From Lottiidibacillus patelloidae (lineage in GTDB: Bacteria; Bacillota; Bacilli; Bacillales; SA5d-4), in the NCBI RefSeq assembly GCF_002262935.1, contig NZ_NPIA01000003.1:186001-250000 (forward strand): 64,000 nucleotides of DNA, written 5' to 3'. Numbering within the stretch: the stretch's first letter is position 1; every line of letters begins with the position of its first letter. This document shows positions 47,216 to 55,200 of this stretch, piece by piece. The position numbers were made by a program, and so were the translations under genes. The notes below the pieces were generated by a model. The model was given only the letters and a program-made list of their open reading frames with translations, was not told the origin of the DNA and ran no database searches.

Positions 47216-47878
47216 ATGAAACCGAAGTTTAAGGTCGGTGATAAAGTCGTCATAACTTCATACGGTACAATAGGTACGATAACTCATGTTGAACATTATA
47301 ATGGCATTTATTTTTATAAAGTGAATAGCAGTGAAGTTCTCTTTACTAGTAGTGAACTAAAATTAGCTGATGAATCGGATACAAGTATTTATAAAGAAGA
47401 TGACGTCATCAACATTGAGTATAAGTTTAATTTCGGCGACATCGTACTTGTCGATGGGTATGAAGACGACCTTTTTAAAGTTGTTGGTTATCGTACAGAA
47501 ATGTGGCGCTATCCAAATGATTCATGGGAAGTCGTAATTTATGAATTATCTCGAATAACGGACGGAGAATGGCTTGAAGCAGAAGAAGAAGAAATGACAT
47601 TTATATCCAGTCAAAAAAATATCGGAGATCTGCAATTGTTAAAAAATTATTCAAACTTAACAAATGTAAAAAAAAATCAAACGAAAAAACGGACGGATCA
47701 AAAAGAATTGCCACATGGTGTAATGAAGACGACAAAAGAAGAAAAAATTAATGAAATAGATGAGTTATTAGATATGTACAACGACTATAAATGGCTATTT
47801 GAACATTTCGGTGATACAGATTATAAAAAGAAGTTAAAGCGAATATTGACACAACTTCGTGATAAGTTAGGAAAGTGA
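47216..47878 (+). CDS. Hypothetical protein with two SH3/KOW-like segments
   Basis: A 220-residue soluble protein. Two similar beta-rich segments are visible: FKVGDKVVITSYGTIGTITHV near the start and FNFGDIVLVDGYEDDLFKVVGY near residue 80; each looks like an SH3-like or KOW barrel. The C-terminal part is charged and helical (EKINEIDELLDMYNDYKWLF). Start choice is uncertain; ATG at 47216 behind GGTGGTGA looks best, with earlier in-frame starts at 47183 and 47201. I do not recognise the family. A clear terminator follows. Confidence 0.65.
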   Translation: MKPKFKVGDKVVITSYGTIGTITHVEHYNGIYFYKVNSSEVLFTSSELKLADESDTSIYKEDDVINIEYKFNFGDIVLVDGYEDDLFKVVGYRTEMWRYPNDSWEVVIYELSRITDGEWLEAEEEEMTFISSQKNIGDLQLLKNYSNLTNVKKNQTKKRTDQKELPHGVMKTTKEEKINEIDELLDMYNDYKWLFEHFGDTDYKKKLKRILTQLRDKLGK

Positions 47879-47880
47879 GG

Positions 47881-47921
47881 AGTTTGTGGAACATTTAGTC
47901 ATGTTCTACAAACTTCTTTTT
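47881..47921 (+). terminator. Terminator after the SH3-like protein gene
   Basis: AGTTTGTGGAACAT pairs with ATGTTCTACAAACT (one mismatch) around TTAGTC, then TCTTTTT. Confidence 0.82.
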
Positions 47922-48006
47922 AACTTAGGAAGAGCTTTTGCATAATTTAACCCATTTCGTGAGAAAAATATAGTAAGAAATAGACTTAGAAATGGGTGAT
48001 TAAGAA

Positions 48007-48231
48007 GTGGAATTGTTAATGGACGTGTTAAAAGCTTTGATCGTTCTCTTAATCGTTGTTCTTCTAGCTTATACGTGGTGGCTTGGAACACAACAAAGAA
48101 AAGGAAAGAATGAAGTGAGTGATGATGTTGTAAAACACCCTGTATTTAGGAATCCTGTCTTCTTTACATATGCATTGTTTGCCGTATTATCTTTAGTGTT
48201 CATTTTTATTGTTGCATCCTATTTCAACTAA
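48007..48231 (+). CDS. Small two-helix membrane protein, function unknown
   Basis: A protein of up to 74 residues with two membrane helices (LKALIVLLIVVLLAYTWWLG and FFTYALFAVLSLVFIFIVAS) and a charged loop between them. The GTG start behind GGGTGA is likely; ATG at 48019 is an alternative. No family recognised. The gene stands alone between a terminator and the DUF1761 gene. Confidence 0.6.
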   Translation: MELLMDVLKALIVLLIVVLLAYTWWLGTQQRKGKNEVSDDVVKHPVFRNPVFFTYALFAVLSLVFIFIVASYFN

Positions 48232-48322
48232 ATAAATATATTGCCTGTCATTCAAAGATTGGCTGCCTTTTTAGTGGTATACTATATACTATACGTATAA
48301 AAAGGATACTGGGGCGATAGTT

Positions 48323-48733
48323 ATGTTAGATTTTGAAATTAGTATTTTAGCAATTATTTTAGCAGTAATATCTAATGGGGTAATTGGTGCGCTTTGGTAT
48401 TCGCCATTATTGTTTGGGAATCGCTGGATTAGTGCGATGGGGAAGAAGAAAGAAGATTTTGATAAAAGTGGTGCAAATATCGGTTATATGTTGACGATGA
48501 TTGCAGCAATTATTACTGCACTTACTTTAACTTTCTTCATAAACATGATGGAAGTTGTTACCATTGGTGGAGGAGCGTTAATTGGTTTCTTAGCAGGTTT
48601 AGGCATTGCTGCGATGAGAGAATTATCACCAACGTTCTTTGAAGGACGAAACATTACGTTATACCTAATTAGTATCAGTTACCACATTTTTTCACTAACG
48701 GTAATGGGCATGATTATTGCATATTTCTATTAA
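48323..48733 (+). CDS. DUF1761 membrane protein
   Basis: A 136-residue protein with four predicted membrane helices. The N-terminal VISNGVIGALWYSPLLFGNR and the following W-x-x-x-M-G stretch are the signature of DUF1761, a family with no known function. The ATG has a weak GGGGCGA site. A terminator follows and serves this gene and perhaps the convergent methyltransferase. Confidence 0.82.
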   Translation: MLDFEISILAIILAVISNGVIGALWYSPLLFGNRWISAMGKKKEDFDKSGANIGYMLTMIAAIITALTLTFFINMMEVVTIGGGALIGFLAGLGIAAMRELSPTFFEGRNITLYLISISYHIFSLTVMGMIIAYFY

Positions 48734-48738
48734 AGTAA

Positions 48739-48769
48739 GAAGGAACTTCAAAGTGAAGTTCCTTCTTTT
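48739..48769. terminator. Terminator after the DUF1761 gene
   Basis: GAAGGAACTTCA pairs with TGAAGTTCCTTC around AAG, followed by TTTT. Confidence 0.82.
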
Positions 48770-48773
48770 ATTA

Positions 48774-49547
48774 CTAACATTTGGTTGCCTTCGTTGCAAT
48801 GAATGTTTTTATAAAATTATCAATCATTCTTCTCCCACCAAAGTCATCTTCATAAAAACCTGTAATCATAAACCCTGCATCTATTTGACCCTGAATTTGG
48901 TCTTCTAATGTGTGCGCATGCTCAACCGTTCGTTTTGCTTTTATATGCTCTTTTTTTTGCGATTCATTTAAATTAGCAATAGAGTTTGTTGGTATTGAAT
49001 GTTCTACTTTTAAATTTCCTTTCATTTCCTCGTCATCATTAAAAATAAATAGAAGAGGATTTGTGAACCCAGATATGAGTGTACCATTTCTTTTTAATAC
49101 TCTGTATGCTTCTTTCCAAACAGGCATTAATTCAGCAACAAATAAGTTAGAGACTGGGTGGACAATGATGTCAAAAGATTCATCCTCAAAAAAATGCAAA
49201 TTTGTCATACTTCCTTGTATTGTTTCAATAGTTAATTTATCTCTAGTTGCTACAAATTGATCTTGCTCTAGCTGTTTATCGGAAATGTCTACAACAGTAA
49301 CATCTGCACCAGCAGCAGCTAATATAGGCCCTTGTTGCCCACCACCTGAAGCTAAACAAAGAATTTTAACTCCATTTAAATTTACCGGGAACCACTTTCG
49401 CGGAACAGATTTTTCTGTTGTTACTGTGATCTCCCAATCGCCCTGCTTACAGCGTTTGATTGTTTCTTTACTTACCGCCCTTGTATAGGAGACATTTTCG
49501 ATTACTTTATTATTCCATGCTGTTTTATTTTGTTCAATGATATCCAT
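48774..49547 (-). CDS. Class I SAM-dependent methyltransferase
   Basis: A 257-residue methyltransferase. Motif I is ILCLASGGGQQGPILAAAGA, followed by VTVVDISDKQLEQD and the later SFDIIVHPVSNLFV and AYRVLKRNGTLISGF, the usual Rossmann order. The GGGQQGP form of motif I is seen in a group of Bacillus methyltransferases close to UbiE. The substrate is unknown. It reads towards the DUF1761 terminator. Confidence 0.85.
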   Translation of the reverse strand: MDIIEQNKTAWNNKVIENVSYTRAVSKETIKRCKQGDWEITVTTEKSVPRKWFPVNLNGVKILCLASGGGQQGPILAAAGADVTVVDISDKQLEQDQFVATRDKLTIETIQGSMTNLHFFEDESFDIIVHPVSNLFVAELMPVWKEAYRVLKRNGTLISGFTNPLLFIFNDDEEMKGNLKVEHSIPTNSIANLNESQKKEHIKAKRTVEHAHTLEDQIQGQIDAGFMITGFYEDDFGGRRMIDNFIKTFIATKATKC

Positions 49548-49618
49548 AGATCTAGAAATTCTCCTTTATCTTTTAACTACAGGAGTAGTTTAACATATGT
49601 AAATGATTTATTAGCAAA

Positions 49619-49646
49619 TAAAAAAATGACGCGCTATGCCACGTCA
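49619..49646 (-). terminator. Terminator of the following leftward small gene
   Basis: On the minus strand ATGACG and CGTCAT pair around a 10-base loop and are followed by a T run. Confidence 0.6.
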
Positions 49647-49955
49647 TTAATCTAACATTCCCATCGTTTCTATATGTTTTTTTGCTTCGTTATTCCCAAG
49701 TTCATAGATTTTTTTATAGATGGCTTTTAATGAATTGTCATATTCATCATTCTCAACATCATGGTGATATTGAATATAAGGAGTATGAGCACGCCAAAAG
49801 CTGTGATGAGAAGCTGAATTTGCAGTCTCAAACAATTCACTCAATTGTTCAGCTTCTTCTTCAGTGGCTTGAATTTCAAACTCGTACGAAGACGCCCCTT
49901 GATCTTCATGTATTTCTCCTGATCCAACAGTAATGTAAAATGTTTTCCGCTCCAT
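49647..49955 (-). CDS. Small conserved Bacillus protein, function unknown
   Basis: A 102-residue acidic soluble protein beginning MERKTFYITVGSGEIHED. Its middle (YEFEIQATEEEAEQLSELFE) and end (YKKIYELGNNEAKKHIETMG) look like a small alpha/beta domain. Homologues in Bacillus are often labelled 'hydrolase/acyltransferase', for which I see no catalytic motif. I chose the ATG at 49955, behind TTAGGAGGA; the longer frame has no ribosome site. Confidence 0.7.
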   Translation of the reverse strand: MERKTFYITVGSGEIHEDQGASSYEFEIQATEEEAEQLSELFETANSASHHSFWRAHTPYIQYHHDVENDEYDNSLKAIYKKIYELGNNEAKKHIETMGMLD

Positions 49956-50025
49956 AAAATTCCTCCTAATGAACCTAATCATCCTTATTTTGTACGGAGG
50001 GGGCATAAATATACAATTAGATAGT

Positions 50026-50259
50026 CTATTTCACAAAAACATATTGAATTAAATATGGTGTTAATGCAGTTGCTTGTAAGAGAGAATAGCCAATGCTAAA
50101 ATACATGCCTAATGTGCTTGAACATGTGGACTGTATTGGTTCAATTGGGGCAGCAACACTATGATCAAGCTTCACTACTGTGTCTTTCAATGGGTTACAC
50201 GTCACAACAACAACAACATGTCTCCCGTACCATGCAGTCCCAATTTCGTTTTTAGCCAT
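50026..50259 (-). CDS. Hypothetical small protein with C-terminal hydrophobic segment
   Basis: A 77-residue protein starting MAKNEIGTAWYGRHVVVVVT, with a hydrophobic C-terminal half (LGMYFSIGYSLLQATALTPY) that could be a membrane helix, and two cysteines. GAGGCG lies before the ATG. I know no family. No operon partner within 200 bases on this strand. Confidence 0.5.
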   Translation of the reverse strand: MAKNEIGTAWYGRHVVVVVTCNPLKDTVVKLDHSVAAPIEPIQSTCSSTLGMYFSIGYSLLQATALTPYLIQYVFVK

Positions 50260-50461
50260 TATTTCGCCTCGCTTTTTTCATATCGTATGTAAGAATTAGT
50301 GTGCAAGTGACTGAGATTTATATGTTAGCTATTATATTTTGAATAAAAATTATTTCCAAATGAAAACTAAAGGAAAGATTACTAATTTTTAAAAGAATGC
50401 TTACTACATATATTATAGTCACTAAAGTTCTTGAATTTGAAAAGAGATTGGAGCTAATATA

Positions 50462-51304
50462 GTGCCAAATTACTTCTTCTTTATACTATTAATTATTGTT
50501 TCATCATTATTATTCGTCTATACAATTTATAAAACAAAGGAAAAATACATCATTGCTCACTTCTTAGTTATGTCTGGACTTGCTTTTGTTCTAGAATACT
50601 TTGTCTTAATTATAGGTAATGGTTATAAGTATTATCCAAATTTTATAGAAAACGCTTTTTATGATAGCTTACTTGGCTCACTTGTGTCACAAGCAGTTGC
50701 TATACCAATCGCAGCAACAGTCATTGCTGCTTTTAGACTTAATTTTTTACATATGTTAGCAATTACTGCTGGCTTCATCGCAATCGAAACGTACTTTATA
50801 CATATAGAGATTTATGAACAATTTTGGTGGGAAACTTATTTTACTGCTGTATTGCTTCCAATTTACTTTTTATTCGGGAAGTTTTGGTTATTGTTACTCC
50901 AAAACGTCAAACATACAATTGTACACTATACAACTTTATACTTTATGACGTTAACCCTTAATTCAGTAATTTTGTTTTTTTTAGTATTGCTTTTAAAGAC
51001 ACACGAACTTCAAGTAGGGTGGTATGATAATCCTTATCGCGACCATATCGCTGCAAATTCAATCTATATTATAATTTTATCAGCGATATTTTCCATTCTT
51101 ATCTTAAAAAAAGTAAGGTGGTATGTGTACTTTATTGTTTTAATAGGCTATAACATCATTGATCACCTAATGGTATGGAATGGCATGCTTGAATTAGCAA
51201 ATTGGTGGAATGTTTTTTATTTTTCGTTATTAAATCTTACTGATTTGTTAATGGTTTATTTTCTGAATGAGTATTTAAAATTTAAGTATTTCCTTTTCGA
51301 TTAA
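50462..51304 (+). CDS. Multi-pass membrane protein (CBO0543-like)
   Basis: A 280-residue protein with about eight membrane helices and little else (YFFFILLIIVSSLLFVYTIY at the start). The layout and stretches such as GLAFVLEYFVLI and YFTAVLLPIYFLFGKFW resemble the CBO0543 family of Bacillus and Clostridium, function unknown, possibly linked to spores. The start is GTG behind GATTGGAG. Its 3' end overlaps the convergent YwaF-like gene by 23 bases. Confidence 0.65.
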   Translation: MPNYFFFILLIIVSSLLFVYTIYKTKEKYIIAHFLVMSGLAFVLEYFVLIIGNGYKYYPNFIENAFYDSLLGSLVSQAVAIPIAATVIAAFRLNFLHMLAITAGFIAIETYFIHIEIYEQFWWETYFTAVLLPIYFLFGKFWLLLLQNVKHTIVHYTTLYFMTLTLNSVILFFLVLLLKTHELQVGWYDNPYRDHIAANSIYIIILSAIFSILILKKVRWYVYFIVLIGYNIIDHLMVWNGMLELANWWNVFYFSLLNLTDLLMVYFLNEYLKFKYFLFD

Positions 51305-52004
51305 TAAAATAAAAAGGTGTATATAAAAGGAAAAATGTAACAATAGCAAGGACTTCCAAAGAAATAATGTACCATGGCCACGGACCTAAATAATCAATAA
51401 TTGATGGATTAACTGGTTTTTTAGAAATGTATAAATAATTACCGTTTACTAATTTATTGAATATTAAGATGAAAATCATATATATATTTAAAATTGCGAA
51501 TGCTCGGAATAGCGAACGAATTGTTGGTTTATACATGTGTACTATTAAAATGAACATATTTGCAATGACGATTCCACCATGAGAAATAAAGAAATGGACA
51601 TATCTAAAATGGGGAAACGAAAAGCCACTTATGTCTGGTGTGAAAATTGCATGTAAAGCACTGCCGACTCCGATAAAATAGGTAATTTCAAATACTCGAT
51701 AGCTTTTTGTCATCAAAAGAATTGCTGAAAGAAGTAGAGAAATACTGCTTATATGAAGCGGTAACGAAGTAGATATATCCCATGCCTCGATATAAAAGAG
51801 CCACCATGCAAGGGAAATTTCGGAGATAATTAATATGCTAGCTAATAAGTATCGAACAATGGTATTGACCTGACTTTTTCGCAGAGAAACTCTAAAGTAA
51901 AATATAAATAATATTGTAAAAAAAATAATTAGCAGTGTTATGATGTGCACACTTGAAAACAAAACGAAAGGAACATCATATTCGTCAGCAATATATTTAT
52001 GCAT
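51282..52004 (-). CDS. YwaF-like membrane protein (TIGR02206 family)
   Basis: A 240-residue integral membrane protein with about six or seven helices. Marks of the TIGR02206/YwaF family are the opening FVLFSSVHIITLLIIF, the LPLHISSISLLLSAILL helix and HFFISHGGIVIANMF, with conserved histidines within membrane segments. Function unknown. I chose the ATG at 52004, 11 bases after GGAGG; TTG at 52022 would lie in that site. It converges on the neighbouring membrane gene with a 23-base overlap of coding sequence. Confidence 0.82.
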   Translation of the reverse strand: MHKYIADEYDVPFVLFSSVHIITLLIIFFTILFIFYFRVSLRKSQVNTIVRYLLASILIISEISLAWWLFYIEAWDISTSLPLHISSISLLLSAILLMTKSYRVFEITYFIGVGSALHAIFTPDISGFSFPHFRYVHFFISHGGIVIANMFILIVHMYKPTIRSLFRAFAILNIYMIFILIFNKLVNGNYLYISKKPVNPSIIDYLGPWPWYIISLEVLAIVTFFLLYTPFYFINRKGNT

Positions 52005-52027
52005 AATCCTCAAAACCTCCAAATGGT

Positions 52028-52053
52028 AAAAGAGCTGAAAACACAGCTCTTTT
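52028..52053 (-). terminator. Terminator of the short leftward gene
   Basis: AAAAGAGCT pairs with AGCTCTTTT around a short loop, at the end of the next leftward gene. Confidence 0.55.
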
Positions 52054-52252
52054 AATTTTGTTTACTTTCAAGAAATTGATCGATTAACATTTCAACTTTA
52101 CTATGACTTGGAACGTCATCTGTATAATGAAATGGCATCTCTTCAATACACTCTCCATTTAAGTAAACATGTAGTGCTCCTTTTTTAGATATTTCACTGT
52201 ATTCCATTTCAAAAATGTACCCTTCACGCTCAATTGCCCCCACCTTAATCAT
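52052..52252 (-). CDS. Small conserved Bacillus protein (DUF5370-like)
   Basis: A 66-residue soluble protein (MIKVGAIEREGYIFEMEYSE, then ALHVYLNGECIEEMPFHY) that looks like a single small beta-rich domain with a C-terminal helix. It resembles short Bacillus proteins filed as DUF5370, but I give that name with reserve. ATG at 52252 follows AAGGAAGAAAGG. It is divergent from the spoVA operon and stands 126 bases from it. Confidence 0.6.
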   Translation of the reverse strand: MIKVGAIEREGYIFEMEYSEISKKGALHVYLNGECIEEMPFHYTDDVPSHSKVEMLIDQFLESKQN

Positions 52253-52312
52253 CCTTTCTTCCTTTTCTATTTTTTGCAAAACGCTTTCAGTTATGAATTC
52301 AATAAAATGGAA

Positions 52313-52342
52313 GTAATAAAAGAAAAGTAATTAGCAATGCTA
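52313..52342 (+). promoter_or_regulatory. Possible sigma-G promoter of the spoVA operon
   Basis: GTAATA, a 17-base spacer and AATGCTA, which agrees in six of seven positions with the forespore sigma-G -10 pattern CATnCTA. The -35 match is poor. spoVA operons are read by sigma-G, so the position is sensible. Confidence 0.35.
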
Positions 52343-52377
52343 AGAAGAAATGAGTATATTTTGAAAGGGGAAATAAG

Positions 52378-52578
52378 ATGACAGTAGCTACACAATTAAA
52401 GCAAACGTTAGCAGGACTAAAAAGTGCTCAAGCCAGTTTAGAGGGCTTTGCTTTACAAACAGACAACGAGAGTGCAAAACAAGTGTATGAAAATTGTTCA
52501 AAACAAGCACAGAATTTAGTTGATACTCTTTCGCAACGTGTACAAGAAATAGAAAAAGAGGAACCACAATATCAATAA
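52378..52578 (+). CDS. DUF1657 protein, first copy
   Basis: A 66-residue helical protein (MTVATQLKQTLAGLKSAQAS and ENCSKQAQNLVDTLSQRVQE) of the DUF1657 family. Such genes flank the spoVA genes in the spoVA2-type operons tied to high spore heat resistance; no biochemical role is proven. GAAAGGGG precedes the ATG. It opens a seven-gene run with a second DUF1657 gene nearly at the end, and the YetF protein carries a similar tail. Confidence 0.85.
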   Translation: MTVATQLKQTLAGLKSAQASLEGFALQTDNESAKQVYENCSKQAQNLVDTLSQRVQEIEKEEPQYQ

Positions 52579-52667
52579 TGTGAATGATAGGTTGGACATG
52601 TTATGAATATGTCCGACCTGTTTAAGGTTTAACGTGTCATAATTTCTTAATCTGTAGGTGAAACTAT

Positions 52668-53105
52668 ATGCATAAATTCATAATCATTATCTTTTCTGCA
52701 ATTAGCTTGATAGGCTGTAATTCTAAAGAGAACGAACTTAATGAGAACAATAAACTCCAAGCTAAGCAAGTGGGTTATTCCAATGTTGCAGATGCGAGTG
52801 AAGTTACAAAGAAAATCAATGCCTTAGTTTTGAAAAATAAAGGTGTATATGATGCTATTTCTGTTAAAAGCAATAATCGAATATTGGTAGCACTTAAAAT
52901 AAAGCAAATGGCAAAACTGCAAAAGAAAAAAATAGAAAAGGAAATTAATCAAAATTTAACTACAACTTTTGCTCCATATGCCATTCACGTCACTACCGAT
53001 AAGAAAATCTTTTGGGAAATTGAAAAGTTAAATAAAAAGAAAGATAAAACAAATTTAGATGAGGATTTTAATCATTTAATAAAACTAAGTAAAGATAAAA
53101 CGTAA
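52668..53105 (+). CDS. YhcN/YlaJ-family spore lipoprotein
   Basis: A 145-residue lipoprotein. The signal peptide ends in the lipobox LIGC, followed by an Asn/Glu-rich linker and the YhcN/YlaJ domain (ADASEVTKKINALVLKNKGV, YDAISVKSNNRILVAL, TTFAPYAIHVTTDKKIFWEI). Proteins of this type sit in the spore inner membrane. A YhcN-like gene in second place is normal in spoVA2-type operons. spoVAC starts 13 bases downstream. Confidence 0.88.
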   Translation: MHKFIIIIFSAISLIGCNSKENELNENNKLQAKQVGYSNVADASEVTKKINALVLKNKGVYDAISVKSNNRILVALKIKQMAKLQKKKIEKEINQNLTTTFAPYAIHVTTDKKIFWEIEKLNKKKDKTNLDEDFNHLIKLSKDKT

Positions 53106-53118
53106 AAGGGTGAATCTA

Positions 53119-53598
53119 GTGGCTGATAAACAGAATAAAAAGCTTACACCAACACAACAAGAGTATCAGCAATTTCAAAAGGAACGAGAACCAAAGAGGC
53201 CTGTCATAAAAAATTGCTTTCGAGCTTTTTTAGTTGGTGGGTTTATATGTTTTATTGGACAAATTATACAAACGTTATTCGTTTATTATGGTCCTTTTAC
53301 AGAACAAACTGCTGGCAATCCAACTGTAGCTACGATGATATTTATTTCAATGCTACTGACTGGATTCGGAGTATATGATCATATTGCTCAATTCGGTGGA
53401 GCAGGAACAGCTGTCCCTGTAACTGGATTCGGAAATTCCGTCATATCAGCAGCGATCGAACATAAGACAGAAGGATTTGTGTTAGGTGTAGGTGGAAATA
53501 TATTCAAGTTGGCTGGCCCAGTTATTCTGTTTGGAGTATTCTCAGCTTTTATTATTGCACTAATTAAAACAATTCTTCTTAAAGTAGGTGTTTTGTAA
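53119..53598 (+). CDS. spoVAC: Stage V sporulation protein AC
   Basis: SpoVAC is a membrane protein of the channel that moves dipicolinic acid into and out of the spore; the B. subtilis protein behaves as a mechanosensitive channel. The 159-residue protein has a charged N-terminus (KLTPTQQEYQQFQKEREPKR), then four helices with family stretches such as FLVGGFICFIGQIIQTLF and FGGAGTAVPVTGFGNSVISA. I chose GTG at 53119, with AAAGGGTG six bases upstream. spoVAD begins at the base after its stop codon, so the two are translated together. Confidence 0.95.
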   Translation: MADKQNKKLTPTQQEYQQFQKEREPKRPVIKNCFRAFLVGGFICFIGQIIQTLFVYYGPFTEQTAGNPTVATMIFISMLLTGFGVYDHIAQFGGAGTAVPVTGFGNSVISAAIEHKTEGFVLGVGGNIFKLAGPVILFGVFSAFIIALIKTILLKVGVL

Positions 53599-54609
53599 AT
53601 GCTTCAAGGTAGTCGAACGTGGATATTTGAAAATAAGCCAACTATCTCTGCCACTGGAACAGTTGTTGGTCCATTTGAGGCAAAGGGAAGAATTGCAAAA
53701 GATTTTGATCTAATCCATGAAGATCTTTGGTTGGGACAAGACTCATATGAAAAAGCTACGAGAGTGCTTTTTGAAGAAGCTTGCCAAAAAGCAATGGAAA
53801 AAGGCAATATACAAAAGGAGCAAGTGCAATTTATTCTAGCTGGTGACTTAATAAATCAAATTACTCCTTCTAGTTTTGCGAGCCGGACTATTGGTGCACC
53901 TTATTTTGGTTTATTTGGTGCTTGTTCAACATCCATGGAAGGGTTAGCGTTAGGAGCATTTATTGTTAATGGGCATGGGGCAGACACAATTTTAACTGGA
54001 TCTGTTAGCCACAATTCTGCTGTTGAAAAGCAGTTTCGCTATCCAACGGAATATGGTGGTCAAAAACCTCCTACAGCGCAATGGACGGTAACAGGGGCTG
54101 GTGCAGCTTTAGTAACCAAAGATGGACAAGGACCTTACATAACTTCTGCCACGATAGGTAAAGTTGTAGATATGGGACTAGCTGATCCTTTTAATATGGG
54201 TGGTGCTATGGCACCAGCAGCAGTTGATACAATAGAAGCACATTTACAAGAAAGAAATGTAAGCCCTTCTTATTATGACCTTATTGTCACGGGAGACTTG
54301 GGTCACGTTGGTAGAGAAATTGCATTGGACCTACTACAAAAACATGGTGTACCTGTTACGAGTGATAACTTTCAAGATTGTGGGTTGCTCATATATAACG
54401 AAGATCAACCTGTTATGTCTGGTGGAAGCGGCTCTGGTTGTTCTGCAGTTGTTACATATGGCCACTTACTAAACCGTATGAAAAAAGGAGAACTTAAAAA
54501 AATATTAATAGTAGCAACGGGTGCACTTTTATCACCTTTATCCTTTCAACAAAATGAATCTATTCCTTGCATCGCACATGCTGTCTCGATTGAATCTGGA
54601 GGTGAATAA
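53599..54609 (+). CDS. spoVAD: Stage V sporulation protein AD
   Basis: SpoVAD is the soluble subunit of the SpoVA complex and binds dipicolinic acid; its fold is that of thiolases. The 336-residue length is normal. Conserved stretches are [60 protein letters not shown] and [20 protein letters not shown]. The cysteine in GACSTSME lies at the place of the thiolase nucleophile, though the family is not known to catalyse. It lies in the middle of the operon with one base before it and two after it. Confidence 0.97.
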   Translation: MLQGSRTWIFENKPTISATGTVVGPFEAKGRIAKDFDLIHEDLWLGQDSYEKATRVLFEEACQKAMEKGNIQKEQVQFILAGDLINQITPSSFASRTIGAPYFGLFGACSTSMEGLALGAFIVNGHGADTILTGSVSHNSAVEKQFRYPTEYGGQKPPTAQWTVTGAGAALVTKDGQGPYITSATIGKVVDMGLADPFNMGGAMAPAAVDTIEAHLQERNVSPSYYDLIVTGDLGHVGREIALDLLQKHGVPVTSDNFQDCGLLIYNEDQPVMSGGSGSGCSAVVTYGHLLNRMKKGELKKILIVATGALLSPLSFQQNESIPCIAHAVSIESGGE

Positions 54610-54611
54610 TA

Positions 54612-54965
54612 ATGGCCATTTTCTTTTGGGCTTTTGTTGTTGGAGGCTTAATATGTGTAATAGGTCAAATTATGTTTGATGTATTTAAACTTACTCCTGC
54701 ACATACGATGACAACGTTAGTCGTCTCAGGTGCAATTTTAGACGGTTTAGGATTATACGAACCTTTAATTGACTTTGCAGGTGCTGGTGCTACCGTTCCA
54801 ATTACAAGTTTCGGTAATGCATTAGTGCATGGTGCAATGGAAGAAGCGAATGAACACGGTCTTGTTGGCGTTATTACAGGTATATTTGAAGTTACTTCAG
54901 CTGGGATATCAGCAGCAATTATTTTCGCTTTTATTGCAGCTCTAATTTTTAAACCTAAAGGATAG
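54612..54965 (+). CDS. spoVAE: Stage V sporulation protein AE (SpoVAEb type)
   Basis: A 117-residue membrane protein of the SpoVAC/SpoVAE family with four helices ([40 protein letters not shown]). It is the short 'Eb' type found in all spoVA operons. It is part of the dipicolinic acid channel in the spore inner membrane. Its start lies two bases after spoVAD and GAATAAT; GGAGGTG sits just before. The next DUF1657 gene follows 10 bases after the stop. Confidence 0.95.
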   Translation: MAIFFWAFVVGGLICVIGQIMFDVFKLTPAHTMTTLVVSGAILDGLGLYEPLIDFAGAGATVPITSFGNALVHGAMEEANEHGLVGVITGIFEVTSAGISAAIIFAFIAALIFKPKG

Positions 54966-54975
54966 GAGAATTAAG

Positions 54976-55182
54976 ATGACTGTAGCATCACAACTAAAAC
55001 AGACACTAGTAAATTTACAATCGGCAAAAGCTTCATTTGAAAGTTTGCAAAGCCGGACACATATTGGAAAAGCATCGAATGCATTTGAGGAGGCAAGTAA
55101 AGAGTTAAAAGTAATAATTGAAGATATAAAGATGAGAGTAGAACAAATAGAATTTGAAGAACCACAGTACAAAGGAGATTAA
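54976..55182 (+). CDS. DUF1657 protein, second copy
   Basis: A 68-residue helical protein (MTVASQLKQTLVNLQSAKAS and KELKVIIEDIKMRVEQIEFE) clearly related to the first DUF1657 protein of this operon: both share MTVA-QLKQTL, an internal AK/AQ-AS stretch and end in EEPQY. AGGAG precedes the ATG. The paired DUF1657 genes around spoVAC-AD-AE are the hallmark of the spoVA2 operon type. Confidence 0.9.
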   Translation: MTVASQLKQTLVNLQSAKASFESLQSRTHIGKASNAFEEASKELKVIIEDIKMRVEQIEFEEPQYKGD

Positions 55183-55200
55183 TAAAAGTGGGGTGTCTAA

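Noticed and set aside
47216-47878. Kinase-associated protein KapB
   Set aside because: KapB also has an SH3-like fold, but this protein is much longer, has two such segments and a helical tail, and kinB is not adjacent.
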